A DNA stretch of 64,000 nucleotides. It comes from Magnetospirillum gryphiswaldense MSR-1 v2 (GTDB lineage Bacteria > Pseudomonadota > Alphaproteobacteria > Rhodospirillales > Magnetospirillaceae). The stretch covers positions 2,216,501 to 2,280,500 of the forward strand of contig NC_023065.1 in the NCBI RefSeq assembly GCF_000513295.1, read 5' to 3'. This document shows, piece by piece, positions 28,765 through 36,721 of the stretch. Position numbers and translations under genes: made by a program. The notes under the pieces were generated by a model, which was given only the letters and a program-made list of their open reading frames with translations, made no database searches and was not told where the DNA came from. The first letter of the stretch is position 1. Every line of letters starts with the position of its first letter.

Positions 28765-29703
28765 TTGTCCTCCACCGTCATCTATACGCACCCCATCTGC
28801 CTGGAGCATGACACCGGCGAGTTCCACCCGGAATGTGCCGACCGGCTTCGGGCCATCGGCCACATCCTCGACCGCGAGGAGTTCATGTATGTCCCGCGTG
28901 AAGAGGCGCCCAAGGCCACCTTGGCGCAGATTCTGCGCGCCCACACCCAGGACCATTACGATCAGGTGATGGACTCGATCCCGGCCGAGGGATCGGTGGA
29001 GCTGGACGGCGACACCTTCGTCTCGCCGCGCTCGGGCGAGGCCGCGCTTCATTCCGCCGGCGCCGCCATCGCCGCCGTCGACGAAGTGGCGACCGGGCGC
29101 AGCCGCAACGCCTTTTGCGCCACCCGCCCGCCCGGCCACCACGCCGAACGCAACGCCATCATGGGCTTTTGCCTGTTTTCCAACGCCGCCATCGCCGCCT
29201 TGCACGCCCGCGACCAGCACGGCTTCAAACGGGTGGCGGTGGTCGATTTCGACGTCCACCACGGCAACGGTACCCAGGACGTGCTGTGGAACGAGCCCGG
29301 CACCTTCTATGCCTCGTCGCATCAGGACGACGCCTTCCCCTATACCGGCAAGGTCGAGGAAGTGGGGCCGCCCGGCGGCTGCACCGTGGTCAACGTGCCC
29401 TTGCCGGCGGGCACCGCGTCGAATGTCTTCCGCGCCGCCTACACCGACATCATTCTGCCCAAGCTCGAGGCCTTCGCCCCCGACTTCCTGATCATTTCCG
29501 CCGGCTTCGACGCCCACGCCGCCGACCCCATGGCCCATTTGCGCCTACAGGTGGCCGATTTCGAGTGGCTGACGCAAAAACTTCTGGGCATCGCCCGTAC
29601 CCATGCCCAACGCCGGGTGGTCTCGGTGTTGGAAGGCGGCTATGAAACCCGCGCCCTGGCGGCCTGTGTGGCCGCTCATCTTCGTGTGCTGATGGAAGGC
29701 TAG
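28765..29703 (+). CDS. Histone deacetylase-family zinc amidohydrolase
   Basis: A 312-residue member of the HDAC/AcuC/acetylpolyamine amidohydrolase superfamily. The tandem catalytic histidines (RPPGHHAE), the zinc ligands (DFDVHHGNG and FDAHAADP) and the catalytic Tyr loop (LEGGYE) are all intact. In bacteria such enzymes deacetylate small molecules or lysine residues. A TTG start at 28765 with a GGGAG site is chosen because conserved sequence (TVIYTHPICLEHD) begins right after it; the frame is open upstream to 28579. Three bases separate it from the bacteriohemerythrin gene, so the two probably form an operon. Confidence 0.88.
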   Translation: MSSTVIYTHPICLEHDTGEFHPECADRLRAIGHILDREEFMYVPREEAPKATLAQILRAHTQDHYDQVMDSIPAEGSVELDGDTFVSPRSGEAALHSAGAAIAAVDEVATGRSRNAFCATRPPGHHAERNAIMGFCLFSNAAIAALHARDQHGFKRVAVVDFDVHHGNGTQDVLWNEPGTFYASSHQDDAFPYTGKVEEVGPPGGCTVVNVPLPAGTASNVFRAAYTDIILPKLEAFAPDFLIISAGFDAHAADPMAHLRLQVADFEWLTQKLLGIARTHAQRRVVSVLEGGYETRALAACVAAHLRVLMEG

Positions 29704-29706
29704 ATC

Positions 29707-30153
29707 ATGAACTTCGTTGAATGGACCGCCGAAATGTCGGTGGGTTCGGACGCATTGGACGATCATCACAAGATGATCATCGACTGCCTGAACGATCTTC
29801 ATCCACTGCTGGAAACCCACGCGCCGGAAGACAAGGTATTGGCGGTGATGGCCAAGCTGGAAGACTTCGTCCTGGTCCACTTCAGCCAGGAAGAACAGGA
29901 CATGAAGCGGGCCGGCTACCCCGACTGGCAAGCGCACAAAGCCCTGCATGACAGCATGTACGACGTGGTCTTCGCCCTGAAATCCGACATTCAGAACGGC
30001 GAAAACGTCGACGCCCAGCGCCTGTTCCAGTTGATCCAGGACTGGCTGGTCACTCACATCCTGGGCGAGGACCGCAAATACGTCCCCTACATGACCGACC
30101 CCGCCGCCAAACCGGTGGCCCAGTGGAAGCGGTCCAACGGCAGGGATTGCTGA
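29707..30153 (+). CDS. Bacteriohemerythrin
   Basis: A 148-residue single-domain hemerythrin. The di-iron ligand pattern is complete: HH near residue 20, HFSQEE near 58, HKALH near 77, and HILGED near 117. It would bind O2 reversibly in the cytoplasm, for storage, delivery or sensing. Such proteins are abundant in magnetospirilla and other microaerophiles. It directly follows the deacetylase gene and is followed by a long hairpin. No sensory or output domain is fused. Confidence 0.94.
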   Translation: MNFVEWTAEMSVGSDALDDHHKMIIDCLNDLHPLLETHAPEDKVLAVMAKLEDFVLVHFSQEEQDMKRAGYPDWQAHKALHDSMYDVVFALKSDIQNGENVDAQRLFQLIQDWLVTHILGEDRKYVPYMTDPAAKPVAQWKRSNGRDC

Positions 30154-30171
30154 CCCCCTAAATAGCAGGCC

Positions 30172-30208
30172 GCGCAACCGGCACGGCCTTGGCCGTGAGC
30201 GGTTGCGC
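30172..30208 (+). terminator. Long hairpin after the bacteriohemerythrin gene
   Basis: Outer arms GCGCAACCG / CGGTTGCGC (9 bp) and inner arms CACGGCC / GGCCGTG (7 bp) around a TT loop. It ends 22 bases ahead of the ArsR operator. No long T run follows. A terminator or mRNA 3' stabiliser for the upstream pair is the simplest reading. Confidence 0.55.
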
Positions 30209-30230
30209 TTGCCTTGACGGCGTAATAAAT

Positions 30231-30260
30231 GTATCATTTTCCATAACAACGAAATGATAC
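30231..30260 (+). promoter_or_regulatory. ArsR operator
   Basis: A perfect 9-bp inverted repeat GTATCATTT-N12-AAATGATAC, ending 12 bases before the arsR start. A TTGACG -35-like element lies at 30214. ArsR/SmtB repressors bind 12-2-12 type inverted repeats of this kind. The position points to autoregulation of the ars operon. Confidence 0.75.
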
Positions 30261-30272
30261 TAGCGTGGCGTC

Positions 30273-30689
30273 ATGCTTGAGACCTTCGAGATCACCGCCA
30301 AAGCCATCGCCGATCCCAGCCGGGCGCGCATTGTCAAACTGCTGGAAAACGGCGAGCTGTGCGTCTGCCAGATCACCACGGTGCTGGGGCTGGCGGTGGC
30401 CACGGTGTCCAAACACCTGTCGGCACTGAAGACCGCCGGCCTAGTGCAAAGTCGCCGCGACGGCAAGTGGGTCTATTACCGCTTGGCCGAACGTGACTTC
30501 AATGCCCATGCCCGTGGTTTCCTGACCCTGCTGGCGGCCTCTCTCGACGACGATCCCACTATCGCCGCCGACCGCCGCCTGCTGGTCCAGGTCAATGCCG
30601 TGCCGTTGCAGGTGCTGTGCGACCAGGGCCGGGCGGCCCTGGACTTGACGTCTCAGGCCCCAACCACTTGTTGCGGGGCATCGCCATGA
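30273..30689 (+). CDS. arsR: Arsenic-responsive transcriptional repressor ArsR
   Basis: A 138-residue ArsR/SmtB winged-helix repressor. The metalloid site ELCVCQI lies in the recognition-helix region near residue 30, the arrangement of classical As(III)/Sb(III)-binding ArsR, and the HTH AVATVSKHLSALKTAGLV follows. A second Cys pair (TTCCGA) lies at the C-terminus. It would repress the operon until arsenite binds. The stop overlaps the first arsC by ATGA. A perfect inverted repeat just upstream is its likely operator. Confidence 0.95.
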   Translation: MLETFEITAKAIADPSRARIVKLLENGELCVCQITTVLGLAVATVSKHLSALKTAGLVQSRRDGKWVYYRLAERDFNAHARGFLTLLAASLDDDPTIAADRRLLVQVNAVPLQVLCDQGRAALDLTSQAPTTCCGASP

Positions 30690-31183
30690 CCGACCACGTC
30701 TATAACGTCCTGTTCCTGTGCACCGGCAATTCCGCCCGTTCGATCATGGCCGAGGCCATCTTGAACGCCGATCTGTCGGGCAAGTTCAAGGCCTTCAGCG
30801 CCGGCAGCCACCCCAAGGGTGAGATCGACCCGACCGTGCTGGCCCTGCTGAAGAAGACCAATTATCCCACCGACGGTTTGCGCTCGAAATCCTGGGACGA
30901 GTTCGCCCAAGCGGGGGCGCCGGCCCTGGATTTCGTCTTCACCGTCTGCGACAACGCCGCCGGCGAGGTTTGCCCGATCTGGCCGGGCCAGCCGATGACC
31001 GCCCATTGGGGCGTGCCCGACCCGGTGGGCTTTGTCGGCACCGAGGTGGAAAAAGCCGCCCATACGGCGGAAGTCATGCGCATGCTGGCCAGCCGCATCC
31101 AGATTTTCGCCGCCCTGCCCATGCGCGGCCTCGACAAGCTGACACTGCAAAAGCGCCTGAACGACATCGGCAAGGGGAGCTGA
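30686..31183 (+). CDS. arsC: Arsenate reductase ArsC, thioredoxin-coupled (copy 1)
   Basis: A 165-residue low-molecular-weight phosphatase-fold reductase. It has the P-loop FLCTGNSARS with nucleophilic Cys and the second and third redox cysteines in TVCDNAAGEVCP, as in the S. aureus type of ArsC. It converts arsenate to arsenite in the cytoplasm. The DGLRSKSWDEF segment is shared with copy 2. It begins inside the arsR stop. Compared with copy 2 it has a slightly longer C-terminus (MRGLDKLTLQKRL). Confidence 0.92.
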   Translation: MTDHVYNVLFLCTGNSARSIMAEAILNADLSGKFKAFSAGSHPKGEIDPTVLALLKKTNYPTDGLRSKSWDEFAQAGAPALDFVFTVCDNAAGEVCPIWPGQPMTAHWGVPDPVGFVGTEVEKAAHTAEVMRMLASRIQIFAALPMRGLDKLTLQKRLNDIGKGS

Positions 31184-31185
31184 CC

Positions 31186-31635
31186 ATGACCATTAATGTT
31201 CTGGTGCTGTGTACCGGAAATTCCGCCCGTTCGGTCCTGGCCGAATGCCTGATCAACGATCTGGGCGGCAGCGCCTGGAAGGCCTATAGCGCCGGCAGCA
31301 AGCCCACCGGCGTGGTCAATCCGTTATCGATCGAAGTGCTGCGGGAAAAAGGCCATGCCGTCGATGGTTTGCGGTCGAAGTCGTGGGACGAATTCGCGCT
31401 GCCCGACGCGCCGCAAATGAATCTGGTCATCACCGTCTGCGACAACGCCGCCGGCGAGGTGTGCCCGATCTGGCCGGGTCATCCGTCCAAGGTCCATGTG
31501 GGTTTCCCTGACCCGGCGGCGGCCGAAGGCAGCCACGAGGAGAAATTGACGGTGTTCCGTCAGGTCTACGACATGATCAAAGCCAAGATCGAACGCCTGA
31601 TCGCCCTTGGCCCCGACCGCGCGGCAGAGGTGTAA
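31186..31635 (+). CDS. arsC: Arsenate reductase ArsC, thioredoxin-coupled (copy 2)
   Basis: A 149-residue paralogue of the preceding gene, with the same catalytic set: VLCTGNSARS P-loop and TVCDNAAGEVCP. An AGGGGAG ribosome-binding site lies before the ATG, which is two bases after the first arsC stop. Both copies look intact. Two adjacent reductases may differ in redox partner or kinetics; that is inference. Next comes acr3. Confidence 0.92.
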   Translation: MTINVLVLCTGNSARSVLAECLINDLGGSAWKAYSAGSKPTGVVNPLSIEVLREKGHAVDGLRSKSWDEFALPDAPQMNLVITVCDNAAGEVCPIWPGHPSKVHVGFPDPAAAEGSHEEKLTVFRQVYDMIKAKIERLIALGPDRAAEV

Positions 31636-31636
31636 G

Positions 31637-32710
31637 ATGTCCGCCCAATGCGAAGTGGCCGGTAAAGCCGCGGCCAAAGCCCCCATGAATGTGTTCGAGC
31701 GTTACCTGACGCTGTGGGTGGCCTTGTGCATCGTCGTCGGGGTGGCGCTGGGGCATTTCATCCCGGCGCCGTTCCAGGCCATCGGCCGCATGGAAATCGC
31801 CCAGGTCAACCTGCCGGTGGCGGTACTGATCTGGCTAATGGTCATCCCCATGCTGCTGAAGATCGATTTCGGCGCCCTGCATCAGGTCAAGGAGCACTGG
31901 AAAGGCATCGGCGTCACCTTGTTCATCAATTGGGCGGTGAAGCCGTTTTCCATGGCGCTGTTGGGCTATATCTTCATCAGCACCCTGTTCCGGCCCTGGC
32001 TGCCGCCCGAGCAGATCGACAGCTACATCGCCGGTCTGATCCTGCTGGCGGCGGCACCGTGCACCGCCATGGTCTTCGTCTGGTCCAACCTGACCAAGGG
32101 CGAGCCCCATTTCACCTTGTCGCAGGTGGCGCTCAACGACCTGATCATGGTCTTCGCCTTCGCCCCCATCGTCGGCCTGCTGCTGGGGTTGTCCTCCATC
32201 ACCGTGCCATGGGACACGCTTTTGCTGTCGGTGGTGCTTTACATCGTCATCCCGGTGATCATCGCCCAAATCTGGCGTAAGGCGCTGCTGGCCCGTGGTC
32301 CGCAGGCACTGGCCGCCACCTTGGCGGTGCTGGGGCCGGTGTCGCTGGCGGCGCTGCTGACCACCTTGGTGCTTTTGTTCGGGTTCCAGGGCGAACAGAT
32401 CATCGCCCAGCCGCTGGTCATCCTGATGCTGGCGGTGCCCATCACCATCCAGGTCTATTTCAATTCCGGCCTCGCCTATCTGCTGTCGAAAAAGCTGGGC
32501 GTCGCCCATTGCGTCGCCGGCCCGTCGGCGCTGATCGGCGCCAGTAATTTCTTCGAACTGGCGGTGGCCGCCGCCATCTCGCTGTTCGGTTTCCATTCGG
32601 GGGCGGCGCTGGCCACCGTGGTCGGCGTGCTGATCGAGGTGCCGGTCATGCTGTCGGTGGTGAAAATCGTCAATTCCTCGAAGGATTGGTATGAAGGGAA
32701 ATCATCATGA
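31637..32710 (+). CDS. acr3: Arsenite efflux permease Acr3
   Basis: A 357-residue, ten-helix membrane protein of the Acr3 (BART superfamily) type, not the ArsB type. The essential cysteine lies in the AAPCTAMVFVWS motif of helix 4, and IGASNFFELAVA near the C-terminus is another family signature. It exports As(III) through the inner membrane, possibly energised by ArsA. The ATG is one base after the second arsC stop. The gene overlaps arsD by ATGA. Confidence 0.94.
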   Translation: MSAQCEVAGKAAAKAPMNVFERYLTLWVALCIVVGVALGHFIPAPFQAIGRMEIAQVNLPVAVLIWLMVIPMLLKIDFGALHQVKEHWKGIGVTLFINWAVKPFSMALLGYIFISTLFRPWLPPEQIDSYIAGLILLAAAPCTAMVFVWSNLTKGEPHFTLSQVALNDLIMVFAFAPIVGLLLGLSSITVPWDTLLLSVVLYIVIPVIIAQIWRKALLARGPQALAATLAVLGPVSLAALLTTLVLLFGFQGEQIIAQPLVILMLAVPITIQVYFNSGLAYLLSKKLGVAHCVAGPSALIGASNFFELAVAAAISLFGFHSGAALATVVGVLIEVPVMLSVVKIVNSSKDWYEGKSS

Positions 32711-33075
32711 CCAAGCTTGAAGTCTATGACCCCGCCATGTGCTGTTCCACCGGCGTGTGCGGCCCCGAAGTCGATCCGGCCCTGGTGGCCTTCGCCGCCG
32801 ATCTGAAATGGGCGGCGGAACACGGCATCGAGGTGGTGCGCTACAATCTGGGCCAAGAGCCCCAGGCCTTCGCCGCCAATCCTGACGTGGTCAAGGAAAT
32901 GGAGGCCGGCATGGATCGCCTGCCGGTCATCGTCCTGGACGGCCACATCATTTCCACCGGCCTTTATCCGACCCGGGCGCAATTGGCGGCCAAGCTGGGC
33001 CTGGGCACCGCCCAGCCCAAGATCACCGTCAAGGAAACCGCCTCGTGCTGCTCGCCCAAATCCGGGTGCTGTTAA
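32707..33075 (+). CDS. arsD: Arsenite metallochaperone ArsD
   Basis: A 122-residue ArsD. The arsenite-binding cysteines lie in YDPAMCCSTGVCG (Cys12, Cys13 and Cys18), which deliver As(III) to ArsA. Two more vicinal pairs lie at the C-terminus (CCSPKSGCC), as in enteric ArsD. Its position between acr3 and arsA is the usual one. The start overlaps the end of acr3. Confidence 0.95.
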   Translation: MTKLEVYDPAMCCSTGVCGPEVDPALVAFAADLKWAAEHGIEVVRYNLGQEPQAFAANPDVVKEMEAGMDRLPVIVLDGHIISTGLYPTRAQLAAKLGLGTAQPKITVKETASCCSPKSGCC

Positions 33076-33085
33076 GGACGCCATC

Positions 33086-34792
33086 ATGAACGCCTTGCCG
33101 ATCATCGCCACCCGCCACGCTTTCTTCACCGGCAAGGGCGGTGTCGGCAAGACCTCGTTGTCCTGCGCCTGCGGCCTGGCCCTGGCCGAGGCCGGCAAGC
33201 GGGTGCTGATCGTCAGCACCGACCCGGCCTCGAACCTGGATGAAGTGTTGGGCACCCAGCTTACCGGTGTGCCCACCGCCATCGCCGGGGCCCCGGGTCT
33301 GTTCGCGCTCAACATCGACCCCGAAGCCGCCGCCCGCGACTACAAGGAACGCATGGTCGGCCCCTATCGCGGTATCCTGCCGCCAGCCGCCATCGCCAGC
33401 ATGGAAGAGCAATTTTCCGGCGCCTGCACGGTGGAAATCGCCGCCTTCGACGAATTCGCCAAGCTGCTGGGCGATGCCTCGGCCACCAGCACCTTCGACC
33501 ACGTCATCTTCGACACCGCCCCCACCGGCCATACTTTGCGCCTGCTGACCCTGCCGTCGGCGTGGACCGAGTTCATCGCCTCGTCCACCGGCGGCGCCTC
33601 GTGCCTGGGGCCGCTGGCCGGGCTGGAAAAGCAAAAGGCGCTTTATGCCGCTACCGTGGCGCAATTATCCGACGCGGCCTCCACCACCATCATCCTGGTC
33701 AGTCGCCCGGAAAAGTCAGCGCTGCGCGAGGCCGAGCGGACCCGGGGCGAACTGGCCGAGCTGGGGGTGAGCAATCTGCGGCTGGCCGTCAACGGCATCT
33801 TCACCGCCCTTCACTCCGGCGATGCCATCGCCGATGCCATGACCGCGCGCGCCGCCCTTTCCCTGGCCGCCATGCCCCCGGCCCTGGCCGCGTTGCCGCG
33901 CCATGAAATCGGCTATGTCGCCAAGGGCACGGTCGGCCTCGACTCGTTGCGCGCCCTGGGCCATCCCCTTCCGCCCGCCGCCGCGCCCCTGAACGCGGCC
34001 TACCCCGCATTGCCGCCCGGCCTCGACGGCCTGATCGCCGAGATCGCTGCCACCGGCCACGGCATCATCATGACCATGGGCAAGGGCGGCGTCGGCAAGA
34101 CCAGCATCGCCGCCGCCATCGCCACCGCCCTGGCCCGGGCCGGCCACGCCGTCACCTTGTCGACCACCGACCCCGCCGCCCATGTGGCGGACGCGGTGGC
34201 GGCCGATATCCCTGGCCTGAGCGTCACCCGCATCGACCCGGAAGCCGAGGTCGCCCTTTATCGCGACGAGGTGCTGGCCAAGGCCGGCGCCGACCTGGAT
34301 ACCGCCGGCCGTGCCATGCTGGAAGAGGATCTGCGCTCGCCCTGCACCGAGGAAATCGCCGTCTTCCGCGCCTTCGCCCGCACCGTCGATCAGGGCCGCG
34401 ACCGCTTCGTCGTCCTCGACACCGCGCCCACCGGCCACACCATCTTGCTGTTGGACGCCGCCCAGGCCTATCACCGCGAGGTGCTGCGTACCCAGGCGGA
34501 AATACCCGAGGCGGTGCGCGACCTGCTGCCGCGCCTGCGCGATGCCGAGTATACCAAGACCATCATCGTCACCCTGGCCGAGGCCACCCCGGTGCACGAG
34601 GCCGAACGCCTGCAAGCCGACCTCGCCCGCGCCGGCATTACCCCGTTCGCCTGGGTCATCAACCAAAGCCTGCTGGCCAGCGGCACCACCGACCCGGTGC
34701 TGGCCCTGCGCGGACAGTACGAAATCCCCTTCATCCAAAAGGTGACGCGGGATTTGTCGAAGCGTACGGTATTGATCCCCTGGCGGGCCTGA
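33086..34792 (+). CDS. arsA: Arsenite-stimulated ATPase ArsA
   Basis: A 568-residue double ATPase. Each half has a deviant Walker A loop (GKGGVGKTS near residues 16 and 331) and a DTAPTGHT signature. The metalloid-site cysteines are seen in SGACTVEI, GGASCLGPL and RSPCTEEI, matching the three Cys of enteric ArsA. It would drive arsenite efflux with the membrane subunit, here Acr3 instead of ArsB. The last codons overlap a 7-bp hairpin (GGCGGGC / GCCCGCC) around the stop. Confidence 0.95.
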   Translation: MNALPIIATRHAFFTGKGGVGKTSLSCACGLALAEAGKRVLIVSTDPASNLDEVLGTQLTGVPTAIAGAPGLFALNIDPEAAARDYKERMVGPYRGILPPAAIASMEEQFSGACTVEIAAFDEFAKLLGDASATSTFDHVIFDTAPTGHTLRLLTLPSAWTEFIASSTGGASCLGPLAGLEKQKALYAATVAQLSDAASTTIILVSRPEKSALREAERTRGELAELGVSNLRLAVNGIFTALHSGDAIADAMTARAALSLAAMPPALAALPRHEIGYVAKGTVGLDSLRALGHPLPPAAAPLNAAYPALPPGLDGLIAEIAATGHGIIMTMGKGGVGKTSIAAAIATALARAGHAVTLSTTDPAAHVADAVAADIPGLSVTRIDPEAEVALYRDEVLAKAGADLDTAGRAMLEEDLRSPCTEEIAVFRAFARTVDQGRDRFVVLDTAPTGHTILLLDAAQAYHREVLRTQAEIPEAVRDLLPRLRDAEYTKTIIVTLAEATPVHEAERLQADLARAGITPFAWVINQSLLASGTTDPVLALRGQYEIPFIQKVTRDLSKRTVLIPWRA

Positions 34793-34820
34793 CGCCCGCC
34801 GACCACCATAGGCTGGCGCC

Positions 34821-35516
34821 GTGCCGCGCTTTTCCGTCTCCCGATTATGGCCGCTGCTGGCCAAGGCTGTCTTCGTCGTGTTGGTGGCGGCACCGCTGGG
34901 CCTGACCCTGGTCTATCGCTTCGTGCCGCCGCCGGTGACGCCGCTGATGCTGATCCGTCTGGCCCAGGGGCACGATTTGAACAAGGATTGGCAGCCCCTT
35001 GAGGCCATCTCGCCGCATCTGCGCCGGGCGGTGATCGGTTCCGAGGACGGCAAATTCTGCACCCATTGGGGCTTTGACTGGCACGCCATCGACAACGCCA
35101 TCGAAAAATATGGCGAAGGCGGCACGGTGCTGGGGGCCAGCACCATTTCCATGCAGACGGCCAAGAACCTGTATCTGTGGCCCAGCCGCACCTTCATCCG
35201 CAAGGGGCTGGAAGCCTATCTGACGCTGTATCTGGAAGCCCTGTGGCCCAAGCGGCGGATTTTGGAAGTCTATCTCAACATCGCTGAATTCGGCCCCGGC
35301 CTGTATGGAGCCGAGGCGGCATCACGCCGCCATTTCGGCAAACCTGCCGCCGCCCTGACCGCGCGCGAGGCGGCGCTGCTGGCCGCCGTGCTGCCCAACC
35401 CGCTGGAACGCTCGGCCGCGAAACCATCGTCTTATGTCGCCCGCCGTGCCGCGCTGATCGACGTCCGCGCCGATCAGGTGGGGCTGGGAAAAGATGGGGC
35501 TTGCGACAAGGATTAA
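34821..35516 (+). CDS. mtgA: Monofunctional biosynthetic peptidoglycan transglycosylase
   Basis: A 231-residue single-pass membrane enzyme that polymerises lipid II into glycan strands. After a transmembrane helix (residues about 12-32) come the GT51 motifs: [14 protein letters not shown] with the catalytic Glu, [13 protein letters not shown], and [18 protein letters not shown]. The GTG start fits family length. The stop shares bases with that of a small convergent gene. Not related functionally to the ars operon upstream. Confidence 0.95.
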   Translation: MPRFSVSRLWPLLAKAVFVVLVAAPLGLTLVYRFVPPPVTPLMLIRLAQGHDLNKDWQPLEAISPHLRRAVIGSEDGKFCTHWGFDWHAIDNAIEKYGEGGTVLGASTISMQTAKNLYLWPSRTFIRKGLEAYLTLYLEALWPKRRILEVYLNIAEFGPGLYGAEAASRRHFGKPAAALTAREAALLAAVLPNPLERSAAKPSSYVARRAALIDVRADQVGLGKDGACDKD

Positions 35517-35665
35517 GCCGCCACCGCCTCGACCACCCGAGCCAGGGCATCCAGGCGGGCGCGGAACTCGTCGCGGGCCGAATCGAAGCGATGAAGATGC
35601 TGATTGATCCGCCTGACGCGATCGGAAAGCGAGGCCGGAACCGCAGTGGCGCTGATTTTATCCAT
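35513..35665 (-). CDS. 50-residue hypothetical protein
   Basis: A 50-codon frame with an ATG start, an AAGGGGG ribosome-binding site and GC-rich third codon positions like neighbouring genes. The product is charged and helical ([20 protein letters not shown] and [15 protein letters not shown]), probably amphipathic with coiled-coil character. It has no transmembrane helix. The TAA overlaps the mtgA stop on the other strand. I do not recognise a family. Real expression is likely but unproven. Confidence 0.6.
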   Translation of the reverse strand: MDKISATAVPASLSDRVRRINQHLHRFDSARDEFRARLDALARVVEAVAA

Positions 35666-35766
35666 GACCTACCCCCTTGATCTTTACAGAGAAAATAGCG
35701 CCTTTCCCATTGATGCATCCAGCATACATCAGAATGTCGGGCCTTGACCCGAGCAGCGGTCGGGTG

Positions 35767-35788
35767 TTAGTAAGTTAGCACTTACTTA
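35767..35788 (+). promoter_or_regulatory. Candidate TetR-type operator
   Basis: Inverted repeat with core GTAAGT-TAGC-ACTTAC (35770-35785) extended by one more matching pair on each side, ending 15 bases before the adaptor gene start. The operon ends with its own TetR-family gene, the likely binder. The composition (AT-rich) contrasts with flanking sequence. Confidence 0.6.
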
Positions 35789-35803
35789 CCAGCGGATCAT
35801 GCC

Positions 35804-36721
35804 ATGAAAAAGCGGCCTTCGACCACCGCCTCCCCCTTTATCGCCATCATCCTGACATCCCTGTTGATGGCGGAGAGCGGCTTTCCCTCGGCGGCCCAAG
35901 CCGCCGGCGACATCCGCACGCAGGTCTACGGGCTGGGAACGGTAGAGGCCAAGGTTTTGGCCCGCCTGGGATTCGAGGTGGCCGGACGCCTGACCGACAT
36001 GGCCGTCGACCAAGGGCAGACGGTGGAGGCCGGACGGGTTCTGGCCAGTCTCGATGCGTCCGAGCAATCGGCACGGCTGGCCCAGGCCGAAGCCGATTTG
36101 CGGCAGGCCGAAGCCGCCCAGGGCCAAGCCAAGGCTCGACTGGACCGGGCCAAGGCGCTGCTGGCCCAGCGACGCAGCATCAATGACCGCCGCCAGACCC
36201 TGGTACGGCGCGGCACGGTGTCGCAGGAAGCGGCAGAAGACGCCGAGGCCGGATCAGCCGTCGCCGCCGCCGACGTCGCCGTTGCCGCCAGCGACGTGGA
36301 AGCCGCCCGCGGCGCCGCCGAGGCGGCGAAAGCCCGCATCCAGCTTGAGCGCGCGGTGCTCGACAAGTTCACGCTGACCGCCCCGTTCCCGGCCCTGGTG
36401 GTTGAACGCCTGCTGGAAAAGGGGGCGACGGTGGCCCCTGGCGGGATCGCGCTCACCGTTATCGATCCGTCCACCGTCTGGGTCCGCGCCTTTGTCGACG
36501 AATCCCTGGCCGGACGGCTGGCCATCGGCCAGAAGACGACCATAACCCTGCGCTCGCGCCCCGGTCAGCCCCTGAGCGGGCGGATCGCCCGCATCGACAT
36601 CGAGAACGACCGTGTCTCGGAAGAACGCAAGGTTCACGTCGCCTTCGATTCCCTCCCCGCTGGCTTCCATCTGGGCGAACAGGCGGAAATCCTGGTCAGC
36701 ACCGAAGGCGATCGGCCATGA
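35804..36721 (+). CDS. HlyD/MacA-type periplasmic adaptor of an ABC exporter
   Basis: A 305-residue membrane-fusion protein. An N-terminal hydrophobic stretch (FIAIILTSLLM) acts as signal or anchor. A biotinyl-lipoyl half motif (LARLGFEVAGRLTDMAVDQG) follows, then a long alanine-rich coiled-coil hairpin (about residues 85-190) and beta-barrel segments (TLTAPFPALVVERLLEKGA). It would bridge the inner-membrane permease to an outer-membrane channel. It overlaps the permease start by ATGA. No TolC-like gene is in the window. Confidence 0.9.
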   Translation: MKKRPSTTASPFIAIILTSLLMAESGFPSAAQAAGDIRTQVYGLGTVEAKVLARLGFEVAGRLTDMAVDQGQTVEAGRVLASLDASEQSARLAQAEADLRQAEAAQGQAKARLDRAKALLAQRRSINDRRQTLVRRGTVSQEAAEDAEAGSAVAAADVAVAASDVEAARGAAEAAKARIQLERAVLDKFTLTAPFPALVVERLLEKGATVAPGGIALTVIDPSTVWVRAFVDESLAGRLAIGQKTTITLRSRPGQPLSGRIARIDIENDRVSEERKVHVAFDSLPAGFHLGEQAEILVSTEGDRP

